DNA of 13,626 nucleotides from an uncultured Gammaproteobacteria bacterium (GTDB taxonomy: Bacteria; Pseudomonadota; Gammaproteobacteria; Pseudomonadales; Azotimanducaceae). The DNA lies in contig CAJWLI010000016.1 in the NCBI GenBank assembly GCA_913043075.1, forward strand, positions 1 through 13,626, in the 5' to 3' direction. Each line of letters opens with the position of its first letter. Position 1 is the stretch's first letter. Below, one piece after another: positions 1 to 6,042 of this stretch. The translations under genes were made by a program, and so were the position numbers. The notes under the pieces are model-generated. The model was not told where the DNA came from, did no database searches, and was given only the letters and a program-made list of their open reading frames with translations.

Positions 1-897
1 CTTGTGAATGAGTTCGGTGAGGTAGGCATAGATGGAACAATGTTATCTCAGTCAGCAATCCCCGATATATTTGTAAGAGAAGTTCCAGGAGGGTGCATGT
101 GTTGCTCATCAGGGATTCCTCTGCACATGGCTCTAAATATGCTCCTGGCCAGGGCTAAACCCGATCGACTTATCATCGAGCCATCTGGTCTAGGTCATCC
201 AAGAGAATTAATTGACGCCCTTACAGACCAACATTACAGTTCTTTACTAAGTTTGGGAGCGACTATAACACTGATTGATGCCCGAAAAATATCCGACTCA
301 AGCTACACTAAAAATCCGATATTCAAGCAACAGGTTGAAGTTGCTGATGTCGTTTTTGCGAGCAAATCGGATTTGTATGAGGGAAACGAAATCGACCAAC
401 TAAAGAAATATCTCGACTCTCTTCGTTTAGTGAGACCTCCAAGAATTTTAGGAGCCCCGTCGAGCAGATTAAGTTTAGAGTGGTTAGAAGAAATCTCTCG
501 TTATAACCCGACAGACAACCCGGTAACCCATGAATTCGATTCGTTCAGCGAAAAGGGGGTTGAACATGCGGAAGAGGAGACAAAAACATTTCCCGCGGAG
601 GGTTTTTTGCGTTTTAAGAATCTCGGTAAGGAGTTTGAGTCATATGGATGGATCTTTAGGTCTTCTTTTGTGTTTGATGACCGGCTAATCGCGAGTTTGT
701 TTGGGTCGGCAAGTGCAGAGCGAATAAAAGCTACTCTTCGCACCAATAACGGCTCTCAAGCTTATAATTTTTCGGGAGATGGGGTAGACCGGCTGAGTCT
801 TAAGGATATAAAGGATAGTCGAATTGAAGTAATAGCCAAGTCGGGTTTTCCTGATCAGACGTTTGAGGAGGGCTTGCTTCACGCGATCTGCGTTTGA
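1..897 (+). CDS. COG0523 (CobW/YciC-type) metallochaperone GTPase, 5' truncated
   Basis: The open frame runs in from the left edge, so the N-terminal 30-40 residues with the Walker A GxxGxGKTT loop lie outside the window; 298 residues are visible. It opens with the family motif LVNEFGEVGID. The CxCC metal-binding motif (C32-M-C34-C35 of the visible part) sits in EVPGGCMCCSSG, followed by the Walker B-like IIEPSGLGHP and the G4 guanine motif, here SKSD (121-124) instead of the usual NKxD. A CobW_C-type C-terminal domain begins near EGFLRF. Family members bind GTP and Zn/Co and deliver metal to client proteins, and many are Zur-controlled. A GTG at position 4 is not the real start because it lies inside the conserved motif. 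A Cys-rich SEC-C gene follows after 39 bases on the same strand. The family call is firm; the client is unknown. Confidence 0.93.
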   Translation, partial: LVNEFGEVGIDGTMLSQSAIPDIFVREVPGGCMCCSSGIPLHMALNMLLARAKPDRLIIEPSGLGHPRELIDALTDQHYSSLLSLGATITLIDARKISDSSYTKNPIFKQQVEVADVVFASKSDLYEGNEIDQLKKYLDSLRLVRPPRILGAPSSRLSLEWLEEISRYNPTDNPVTHEFDSFSEKGVEHAEEETKTFPAEGFLRFKNLGKEFESYGWIFRSSFVFDDRLIASLFGSASAERIKATLRTNNGSQAYNFSGDGVDRLSLKDIKDSRIEVIAKSGFPDQTFEEGLLHAICV

Positions 898-936
898 TAG
901 GAACCAGTCGATAAATAATAGAAAGTAGCTTCGTTT

Positions 937-1110
937 ATGGAAGACACAAAAAAGAGTTATGAAATTCAGGAGACAGAAACCTCCTGCTGCAGCGATTCGG
1001 ATTGCTGTGCTCCTGTATTGCCTTTCAAACGCCGCTCGGAAAAAATTGGCAGAAACGACCCTTGTCCTTGCGACAGTGGGCGAAAATTTAAGATGTGCTG
1101 CGGCACCTAG
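937..1110 (+). CDS. Small Cys-rich SEC-C motif protein (57 aa)
   Basis: Too short for common length cut-offs but clearly coding. The C-terminal half reads KIGRNDPCPCDSG, then RKFKMCCG, a near-consensus SEC-C zinc-binding motif as at the C-terminus of SecA (ligands C43, C45, C54, C55 in CxC...CC form). The N-terminal half has a second Cys cluster, SCCSDSDCCAP (C17, C18, C23, C24), giving eight Cys in 57 residues. The ATG follows the COG0523 GTPase stop by 39 bases; only a weak GAAAG-type ribosome site lies upstream, so coupling to the GTPase is likely. I infer a small metal-binding partner or zinc store for the GTPase. SecA itself is excluded by size. An overlapping frame at 959-1144 is its shadow. 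Confidence 0.82.
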   Translation: MEDTKKSYEIQETETSCCSDSDCCAPVLPFKRRSEKIGRNDPCPCDSGRKFKMCCGT

Positions 1111-1424
1111 AAAAAGCAACTTTCAGAAACCTATCTGGTTCTAAGTGGTTGCTTGCCCTCATTCGCTTTTGCGACGAGCTTCTTACAAACTATTGGCCAC
1201 TGCTTTCGTTTAAATACAAACGAATCTTGGGGAATAAGGCGAGTTTTTTTTCTTTAAAAAGGTGAGCGTCTCTGTGTCAAAACCTACAAGGCAGGGCTCT
1301 TGGTTTTGGATAACTCAAAGAAGCGTAACCCGGTTGTCACTGGGTTACGACTGATTATGGCTCTTTGAGTTTCGACTGAAATGATCTTTATCAGTCAAAC
1401 TTCATCTGAAAAATTTCTCTCTAT
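1111..1424. other. Convergent intergenic region, 314 bases, with RNA-like structure
   Basis: It lies between the SEC-C gene (plus) and the alcohol dehydrogenase (minus). No credible ORF was seen. It holds a T8 run at 1244-1251 preceded by a weak, mismatched CTTG/CGAG stem (a possible weak terminator of the plus-strand genes), the nested hairpin at 1312-1371, and a further 6-bp stem GACTGA/TCAGTC (1374-1379 with 1391-1396, 11-base loop). Confidence 0.6.
1312..1371 (+). repeat. Nested inverted repeat / strong two-stage hairpin
   Basis: The outer arms AACTCAAAGA (1312-1321) and TCTTTGAGTT (1362-1371) are perfect 10-bp complements. Inside them CGTAACCC (1324-1331) pairs with GGGTTACG (1342-1349). 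The inner stem extends by G1332-T1341 (wobble), G1333-C1340 and T1334-A1339 to 11 bp, closing on a TGTC tetraloop. The two stems are joined by 2 bases on one side and 12 on the other. The wobble pair is only a G-U pair in plus-strand RNA (C-A in the minus transcript), which favours a plus-strand transcript. No T-run follows, so it is not a textbook intrinsic terminator. A structured 3' UTR end, small RNA, or folded DNA element are all possible. Confidence 0.7.
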
Positions 1425-2564
1425 TTATCCTGAAAGCGCTTTGTCATACAGATCTTCATAGTCTTCAACCGAAGCCGGTCTGGGGTTTGTGAAAGTGCAG
1501 ATGTCTTTCGCCGCATGCTGAGCCAGATCAGGAATCGCATCTCTTTTAACTCCCATTTCCTCCAGATTTGCTGGAAGACCGAGATCGGAGTTTAAGGTTC
1601 GAATAGCTTCAGCGGGATCCGAGTCGTTACTAATTCCCATTGCAGAGTTTAGCCGAGCATACTTGTCACCTACGTGATCTCTATTGAAGTCCAAAATAGT
1701 GGGAAGGATTACCGCATTCAGCGTCCCGTGGTGAAGGCGCAGTGATTGGTCTGCGCCACAGGCGTGACTCATAGAGTGCACCGCCCCTAGGCCTTTGCTA
1801 AAGGCCATTGCGCCTTCACTTGCTGCCATCATCATATTCCACCGCGCATCGGCGTCTTGTCCATCTGCAACTGCTTTCAATAAATGTCCCTGTCCAACCG
1901 CTCTCTCGATGCCGTCACATCCAACAGCTTCTGCTGGCGGATTGATGGCTGGGGAGAGCAGGGCTTCGATGCAGTGAGTCACTGCATCCATGCCTGTCGC
2001 TGCGGTTAAGCGAGCTGGTAAACCTAGGGTTAGCGACGGGTCACAAATCGCGGTTTTCGGTATAAGATTTTGGCTGATCAGGATTAGTTTTTCGCCATTA
2101 TTCATTATGATCACGGAGCCAGATGAAACCTCGCTTCCCGTCCCGGACGTTGTTGGAATTGCGATAAGAGGCGCTACTTGACCAATCTTTTCAATTCCTC
2201 CCAAACCAGCAGTGTACTCCAACAGGTCTCCCTCATGTGTCGCACCGAGCGCCACCGCTTTTGCTAGATCCATTGAAGACCCTCCACCAAAAGCAACGAC
2301 CCCATCGCATTTTAGTTCTCGATAGAGAGCTAACGCTTCTTCTACGGCAACCTGAGTTGGGTTCTCGGGGGTCTTGTCAAAAATGGTAAGCGCGGCTTCA
2401 TTGCTAAGCGTGTCTATCAATTGAGACACCATGCCAAGACTGACGAGTCCTTGGTCTGTGCATAACAACGGACGACGAATGCCGTGTTGGACCAGTACGG
2501 AACCGAGTTGTTGGCTCGCGCCGTGGTCGAAAATGGTCTGGTTCATGAATGTTAAGTTCGCCAA
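1425..2564 (-). CDS. Iron-containing (group III) alcohol dehydrogenase
   Basis: 379 residues, typical for the Fe-ADH family (NAD(P)-dependent oxidation of alcohols or reduction of aldehydes in the cytosol). The N-terminal dinucleotide domain carries GGGSSMDLAKA (93-103) and PTTSGTGSEV (137-146). The metal site is visible as D193 and H197 (GMDAVTHCIEA), H263 (AVHSMSH) and H279 (LHHGTLNA). The LHHGTLNAV form and its spacing match a subgroup of the family, but the substrate cannot be read from sequence. The start is a TTG: AAAGGGGGA lies just upstream at good spacing, better than the internal ATG six codons later. It is last in a minus-strand series after zigA and the DUF1826 gene, 109 bases from the latter, so it may also have its own promoter. 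A 12-base palindrome (2579-2590) lies upstream of the ribosome site. Confidence 0.93.
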   Translation of the reverse strand: MANLTFMNQTIFDHGASQQLGSVLVQHGIRRPLLCTDQGLVSLGMVSQLIDTLSNEAALTIFDKTPENPTQVAVEEALALYRELKCDGVVAFGGGSSMDLAKAVALGATHEGDLLEYTAGLGGIEKIGQVAPLIAIPTTSGTGSEVSSGSVIIMNNGEKLILISQNLIPKTAICDPSLTLGLPARLTAATGMDAVTHCIEALLSPAINPPAEAVGCDGIERAVGQGHLLKAVADGQDADARWNMMMAASEGAMAFSKGLGAVHSMSHACGADQSLRLHHGTLNAVILPTILDFNRDHVGDKYARLNSAMGISNDSDPAEAIRTLNSDLGLPANLEEMGVKRDAIPDLAQHAAKDICTFTNPRPASVEDYEDLYDKALSG

Positions 2565-2673
2565 GATCTTCCCCCTTTAAGTAGATACTTCTTTATCCTA
2601 CTGATATTTCTCTATACAAACTAGTTGGGTGGAAAATTGTTTTATTAAAAATATAGAAAAATTTCGAAACACA

Positions 2674-3291
2674 TTAGCCCGTGAGAATTGGATCGAAGGT
2701 TAATAATAGGCGTGGACCCTCCTCGTGGGGAGAGCGATGGACGACACCGCTAAATCCGTCTTGCCATTTTCCTCCCTTAAGTAATGACATATCACCGGGG
2801 ATTAACTTACGGATTGTTTTTCCCTCTTTTAATGGAAGTGTATCCGAATCGGAATCACTAAGTATATCTTGCTGAACGTCGTCGCAGGCAATCCATTCTG
2901 TTGATGGGCCCCTTACTGTAACAAGCATCCGGCAAAAAACATGATCAGCATGAAACTTCGGACACATGAGCCCATGAATAGTGGCAACGCGAACCCTAAC
3001 TTCCTCACAGTCAAGAAGTTCACGCAGAATCTTGTTAACGAAATTAATTTCGTTTGCGAGGAATGTTGCCTCTTCTTGTGTTTGCATTACACATTCAAGC
3101 TCTCTTAGCGGGGTTTCTTTGTCTGTCGCCGCTTGTCGCCAGTCAAGCTCTATGACTGCTCTTCTTTTGAACAACCCGTCTGCGAGGGATTCAAGCCTTT
3201 CCGAACAAGAACGCGCAACCGAGACTAACTCGATATTTTCGTCATAGATTTTTTTGAGATCACTGACTCGATCAGTCAATACGTGTTGCAT
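2674..3291 (-). CDS. DUF1826 domain protein
   Basis: 205 residues. The conserved core reads CPKFHADHVFCRML (110-123), RGPSTEW (127-133), GDMSLLKGGKW (166-176) and VVHRSPHEEGPRLLLTFD (183-200), the pattern of the DUF1826 family. The H114-x-D116 ... H185 arrangement resembles the facial triad of a cupin or Fe(II)-dependent oxygenase; that is my inference, and no enzymatic role is established that I can cite. Family members commonly sit beside ZigA-type COG0523 GTPases in zinc-responsive clusters, as here: its ATG follows the GTPase stop by 34 bases, so the two are almost certainly co-transcribed. A likely role is in metal limitation, perhaps as a client or partner of the GTPase. Confidence 0.88.
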   Translation of the reverse strand: MQHVLTDRVSDLKKIYDENIELVSVARSCSERLESLADGLFKRRAVIELDWRQAATDKETPLRELECVMQTQEEATFLANEINFVNKILRELLDCEEVRVRVATIHGLMCPKFHADHVFCRMLVTVRGPSTEWIACDDVQQDILSDSDSDTLPLKEGKTIRKLIPGDMSLLKGGKWQDGFSGVVHRSPHEEGPRLLLTFDPILTG

Positions 3292-3325
3292 CGTCTTGGA
3301 CTACCTATTTTTTCTTGGAATTGAA

Positions 3326-4546
3326 CTAGCTTGCCTCATTAATTTGGTCCCAATCAGGAAAAGGATCCTCTAACTTAATCCAGTAATCTTTCCCTTGAAG
3401 AACCTCTTCTTCAGTCAGGAGGCACTCATCGAGAGTTTTTGTGATACCCCTTTGATCGAGATTCTGGCCGATGAATACAAGTTCTTGGCGCATATCGCCA
3501 AAGGGCTCTACCCACAGCTGATTAATGGCGTTTAGGGATTCCGAATCCTTTGGCCAGTTGTCTCTCGGCACCGCCATCCAAAACATTCCACCAAAGCCAT
3601 AGTGAGCAATTCCTCCCGCCTGGCTCCACTGGCCTGCGAAACGAGGTCGGGTTGCTAGCCAGAAATAACCTTTGGAGCGAATCAACTTGCCGAATCGCTC
3701 GGTTGTGTGAAGAAACTGATAGAATTTTTCAGGATTAAATGGCCGCCGTGCCTCATAAACGAAACTGCCGATACCATATTCCTCAGTTTCCGGAACATGC
3801 TCGCCGCGCATTTCTTTTAGCCAACCCGGTGCTTTCTGCGCTTCTTCAAAACTGAATTTGCCTGTGTCTAAGACCTGACTGACTTGAACTTGGCCTTTTT
3901 CTATAGGTAAAATTTTCGCGCGAGTATTAAGGGTCTTTAGGATTGCAGTCAAACGGTCGATTTCAGATGTTTTTGCTATATCCGTTTTGCTGATTAATAT
4001 GACGTCTGCAAACTCGACCTGTTCTACTAAAAGATCTGTAACACTTCGAGCATCATCCTCTCCAAGCGACTCGCCAGTGTCTTGAAGATCTTTAGCTTCA
4101 TCGTAATCCTTTAGAAAATTAACGGCGTCAACAACCGTCACCATGGTGTCGAGCGAGGCTACGTCCGAAAGCGAGGCGCCATTCTCATCAGCAAACGTAA
4201 AGGTCTCAGCAACAGGCAGGGGTTCTGAAATTCCAGTGGACTCAATCACCAGGTAGTCGAATCGTTTCTCCTCGGCGAGCTTTGTTACCTCTTCCAAAAG
4301 GTCTTCTCTGAGGGTGCAACAGATGCAACCATTGCTCATCTCTACTAGCTTTTCTTCGCTTCGGTTTAAAGAAACCTCATTTTGAACGATCGCGGAATCA
4401 ATATTGATCTCGCTCATATCATTAACGATAACCGCAACCTTTTTGCCTTCTCGATTGTTTAGGATATGACTCAAAACAGTCGTTTTGCCTGCTCCGAGGA
4501 AACCCGATAAAACAGTAACAGGAAGTTTGTTTTCTGGACGGTGCAT
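3326..4546 (-). CDS. zigA: ZigA-type zinc-regulated COG0523 GTPase / metallochaperone
   Basis: 406 residues, the full length for the ZigA subgroup. Walker A GFLGAGKTT (15-23) is followed by the switch region VNDMSEINID (41-50), the metal-binding GCICC (C74-x-C76-C77), the G3-like IESTGISEP (101-109) and the G4 motif SKTD (186-189, normally NKxD). A CobW_C domain lies in the last third, and the tail ends in LEDPFPDWD. GTP-dependent zinc chaperones of this type load essential zinc proteins under zinc starvation and are classically Zur targets. The ATG has GAGGG six bases upstream. A Zur-like palindrome lies at 4574-4596, overlapping the likely promoter. It heads a minus-strand operon with the DUF1826 gene and possibly the alcohol dehydrogenase. 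The gene symbol rests on subgroup resemblance. Confidence 0.9.
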   Translation of the reverse strand: MHRPENKLPVTVLSGFLGAGKTTVLSHILNNREGKKVAVIVNDMSEINIDSAIVQNEVSLNRSEEKLVEMSNGCICCTLREDLLEEVTKLAEEKRFDYLVIESTGISEPLPVAETFTFADENGASLSDVASLDTMVTVVDAVNFLKDYDEAKDLQDTGESLGEDDARSVTDLLVEQVEFADVILISKTDIAKTSEIDRLTAILKTLNTRAKILPIEKGQVQVSQVLDTGKFSFEEAQKAPGWLKEMRGEHVPETEEYGIGSFVYEARRPFNPEKFYQFLHTTERFGKLIRSKGYFWLATRPRFAGQWSQAGGIAHYGFGGMFWMAVPRDNWPKDSESLNAINQLWVEPFGDMRQELVFIGQNLDQRGITKTLDECLLTEEEVLQGKDYWIKLEDPFPDWDQINEAS

Positions 4547-4573
4547 TGATCAACCCTCGCCTTAGGTTTCGTA

Positions 4574-4596
4574 TCAAATCTATGATACAACATATC
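4574..4596 (-). promoter_or_regulatory. Candidate Zur operator upstream of zigA
   Basis: Read on the minus strand, the site begins GATATGTTGTATCATA and matches 15 of the 22 defined positions of the gammaproteobacterial Zur consensus (GAAATGTTATA-N-TATAACATTTC) as I remember it. It lies 28-50 bases upstream of the zigA ATG. An overlapping perfect 6-bp inverted repeat GTATCA/TGATAC (4571-4576 and 4583-4588) and a third TATCA half-site (4593-4597) add symmetry. TTGATA and TGATAC, 16 bases apart on the minus strand, could be the -35 and -10 boxes that the site would cover. The match is imperfect, so the assignment is tentative. Confidence 0.5.
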
Positions 4597-4780
4597 AAAA
4601 AGATCGGGTGTTTTAAAGTGGATTTTGACTAGTGTGATGTTTGACTATGAAAAAAGGGGGCGCAGAGGGTTAACCCTTTATTTTTAGTTCTAGAGAGAGC
4701 ACAGGCTATTACTGCTTATTTCGTGCTTGTTTGAAGGGAGGTTAGAAACACATAACGAAAATTTATCCTCGCTAAGTCTC

Positions 4781-5131
4781 TTAAGTTTTAGCCGGGGCGT
4801 TCATATAATCCTTATAATAGGTGAGCAGTCCATCTTTTACGCGGTATAAACCGCACCCCTCGAGCTCGCCTGCTGGCGTTTGTGCAGTCCACTGTGCCCA
4901 AGCAACCTCGTTGTCTCCAGCGATTTCTCTCGCTACAAAACTTGTGCCGGAGGAGGCTGTTTCTTCGTTCATTTTTTTCATGAATTCTGCGATCGCCGCT
5001 TTCCCTTCGAATGTCCCGAAAAAAGGATCGACGAGTACAGCGTCTTCCGAGAATAGGTCTACTACTTTGGTGTAATCCCCTCCATCCTGAATCCCCCAAA
5101 ACTGCTCGATAACTTCTTTAGCTCTTCCCAT
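4781..5131 (-). CDS. NTF2-like / SnoaL-like small cone-shaped domain protein
   Basis: 116 residues from the ATG at 5131, chosen because AGAGGA lies about 8 bases upstream; the 21-residue extension to 5194 looks non-native. The pattern (IEQFWGIQDGGDYTKVVDLF, DAVLVDPFFGTFEGKAAIAEFM, a central VAWAQW strand, then GCGLYRVKDGLLTYYKDYM) is that of nuclear transport factor 2/ketosteroid-isomerase-fold proteins. Members bind small hydrophobic ligands or act as isomerases or hydrolases; no specific reaction can be assigned. The gene points the same way as zigA but is 234 bases upstream of it, with zigA's own operator between, so it is probably transcribed separately. Confidence 0.82.
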   Translation of the reverse strand: MGRAKEVIEQFWGIQDGGDYTKVVDLFSEDAVLVDPFFGTFEGKAAIAEFMKKMNEETASSGTSFVAREIAGDNEVAWAQWTAQTPAGELEGCGLYRVKDGLLTYYKDYMNAPAKT

Positions 5132-5211
5132 CAATAGATTCCTCTTTATGCATATCACTAATTCAGAATAACTTATGCCTGTATTGAGAACCACTCAAGT
5201 TCATTTAGTCC

Positions 5212-5340
5212 CATGGCAGAACGGCTATAGTTTTAAGTAGAGGTCTTGCTTTTTGAAAAAACACAACTGGTTCTAATGGCGGGGGGGCTAACGTCTCGAA
5301 TGTAATACATTTCGACTGTAATGCCGTTCTGTAGACCATG
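5212..5340. repeat. 129-base inverted-repeat-bracketed intergenic element
   Basis: The left arm CATGG-CAGAACGGC (5212-5225) is matched by GCCGTTCTG-TAGA-CCATG (5323-5340): 9 bp perfect, a 4-base insertion, then 5 bp perfect. Inside lie a G7 run (about 5281-5287) and a second near-palindrome TCGAATGTA/TACATTTCGA (5296-5315). No ORF was seen within. It could be a MITE-like remnant, a structured transcript or an operator region; only one copy is visible in this window. Confidence 0.5.
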
Positions 5341-5387
5341 CAGAATCAAGCGTTATTACCCATGCCTCTCGAGAGAGAGCGGATAAT

Positions 5388-5618
5388 TCATTTGATTGGC
5401 TTTAGCTTTTTTTGAGGTTCTTCTGAAATATTTTCTTTCTTCTGATGATCTTTATTCATTTTAGCGACGGCCTTGGTTACGTGCTCGCTAGTAATCTTCG
5501 CGTACTTCCATGAGCCGTATAGGTTATCCATATCCACCTTAGGGCTATCGGGGTCCTGTTTCTTTTCCGTCACTGTTGCACGTTCCTCTTTGGTTTTACT
5601 CCCGCGCGTCGGGTTCAA
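5388..5618 (-). CDS. Small Lys-rich hypothetical protein
   Basis: Up to 76 residues, strongly basic and acidic (many K, E, D), with one more ordered stretch DNLYGSWKYAKITSEHVTKA. No family is recognised. No signal peptide or membrane segment is visible. The TTG at 5618 has no ribosome site; the GTG at 5573 (61 residues) has AAAGAGGA about 10 bases upstream and may be the true start. It lies directly downstream of the small CxxC gene on the same strand and is in the same reading frame, separated only by that gene's TGA (5640-5642) and seven sense codons. Co-transcription with it is likely. Confidence 0.5.
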   Translation of the reverse strand: MNPTRGSKTKEERATVTEKKQDPDSPKVDMDNLYGSWKYAKITSEHVTKAVAKMNKDHQKKENISEEPQKKLKPIK

Positions 5619-5639
5619 TAATCTAAAGTAATCATTGAA

Positions 5640-5822
5640 TCAATCGCAGGAATGGCAGCGTTCCAATTTGAAGATCTCAATCTCTTGCTCTTCCATCTCG
5701 ATGGCATAGTCAATTAAGCAACGGATTGCTTTTCCCATATCAGGCAGATCGTATTTTTCTGTAATGCCTGCGAGATAGTCTTTTTGAAAGTCCTTTAATT
5801 CAATATCGTATTCTTGTCTCAT
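5640..5822 (-). CDS. Small ribbon-helix-helix-like protein with C-terminal CxxC
   Basis: 60 residues from the ATG at 5822 (a TTG at 5843 would add seven). The layout is a short strand-like YDIELKDFQKDYL, then a helical block with YDLPDMGKAIRCLIDYAI, an acidic helix and the tail ERCHSCD (C56-x-x-C59). A beta strand followed by two helices with a LpD-x-xKA-x-R turn is what one expects of a small MetJ/Arc-type dimeric DNA-binding protein, but this is a fold guess. The terminal CxxC could bind metal or be redox-active. An AT-rich imperfect palindrome lies upstream (5857-5876), possibly its own operator. Confidence 0.6.
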   Translation of the reverse strand: MRQEYDIELKDFQKDYLAGITEKYDLPDMGKAIRCLIDYAIEMEEQEIEIFKLERCHSCD

Positions 5823-5856
5823 AAATTTTCCCGCGCACGTCAAAATGTATATGTCA

Positions 5857-5876
5857 TTAACTTAATACTAATTTAA
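5857..5876 (-). promoter_or_regulatory. AT-rich imperfect palindrome, candidate operator
   Basis: TTAACTTAAT and the reverse complement of the next ten bases agree at 8 of 10 positions. Repeats of TTAGT/TTAAGT on the minus strand surround it. It lies 35-54 bases upstream of the small CxxC gene's ATG, where a repressor of that promoter would bind. Autoregulation is inference. Confidence 0.3.
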
Positions 5877-6042
5877 CTAAGAAACAATTGAGCGTTAAGC
5901 TGCTTAGCCCTAAAGCTTGAGGTGTGATGCTAGAGAAGGAATCTAGGTTTTCACTTTTCGCCTACGAGAAGATAGATCGGATTTCGTTAACATGAATGGT
6001 TTTTTTGGCCTCACCCAAATGAAAATTAAACAATCTCGACGC

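Noticed and set aside
685..1119. Open frame of 144 codons on the minus strand
   Set aside because: It overlaps both the COG0523 GTPase and the SEC-C gene in antisense, and its translation is low-complexity and unlike any protein; a shadow.
959..1144. Plus-strand frame of 61 codons
   Set aside because: The overlapping frame 937-1110 encodes a recognisable SEC-C motif, so this one is a shadow.
1312..1371. Integron attC site
   Set aside because: The outer arms lack the GTTRRRY core and its inverse, and there is no integrase or cassette array.
4663..4690. Terminator from the palindrome AGGGTTAACCCT followed by T-rich DNA
   Set aside because: The palindrome leaves only a 4-bp stem once a loop is allowed, and no plus-strand gene ends before it.
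5296..5315. Second Zur box
   Set aside because: It has GAAATGT and ACATT half-sites, but they are only 3 bases apart, not the 9 of the Zur consensus, and no start codon is near.
5640..5642. TGA decoded as selenocysteine or tryptophan
   Set aside because: No downstream SECIS-like hairpin was seen, other genes use TGA as a normal stop, and CxxC tails are a plausible natural end.
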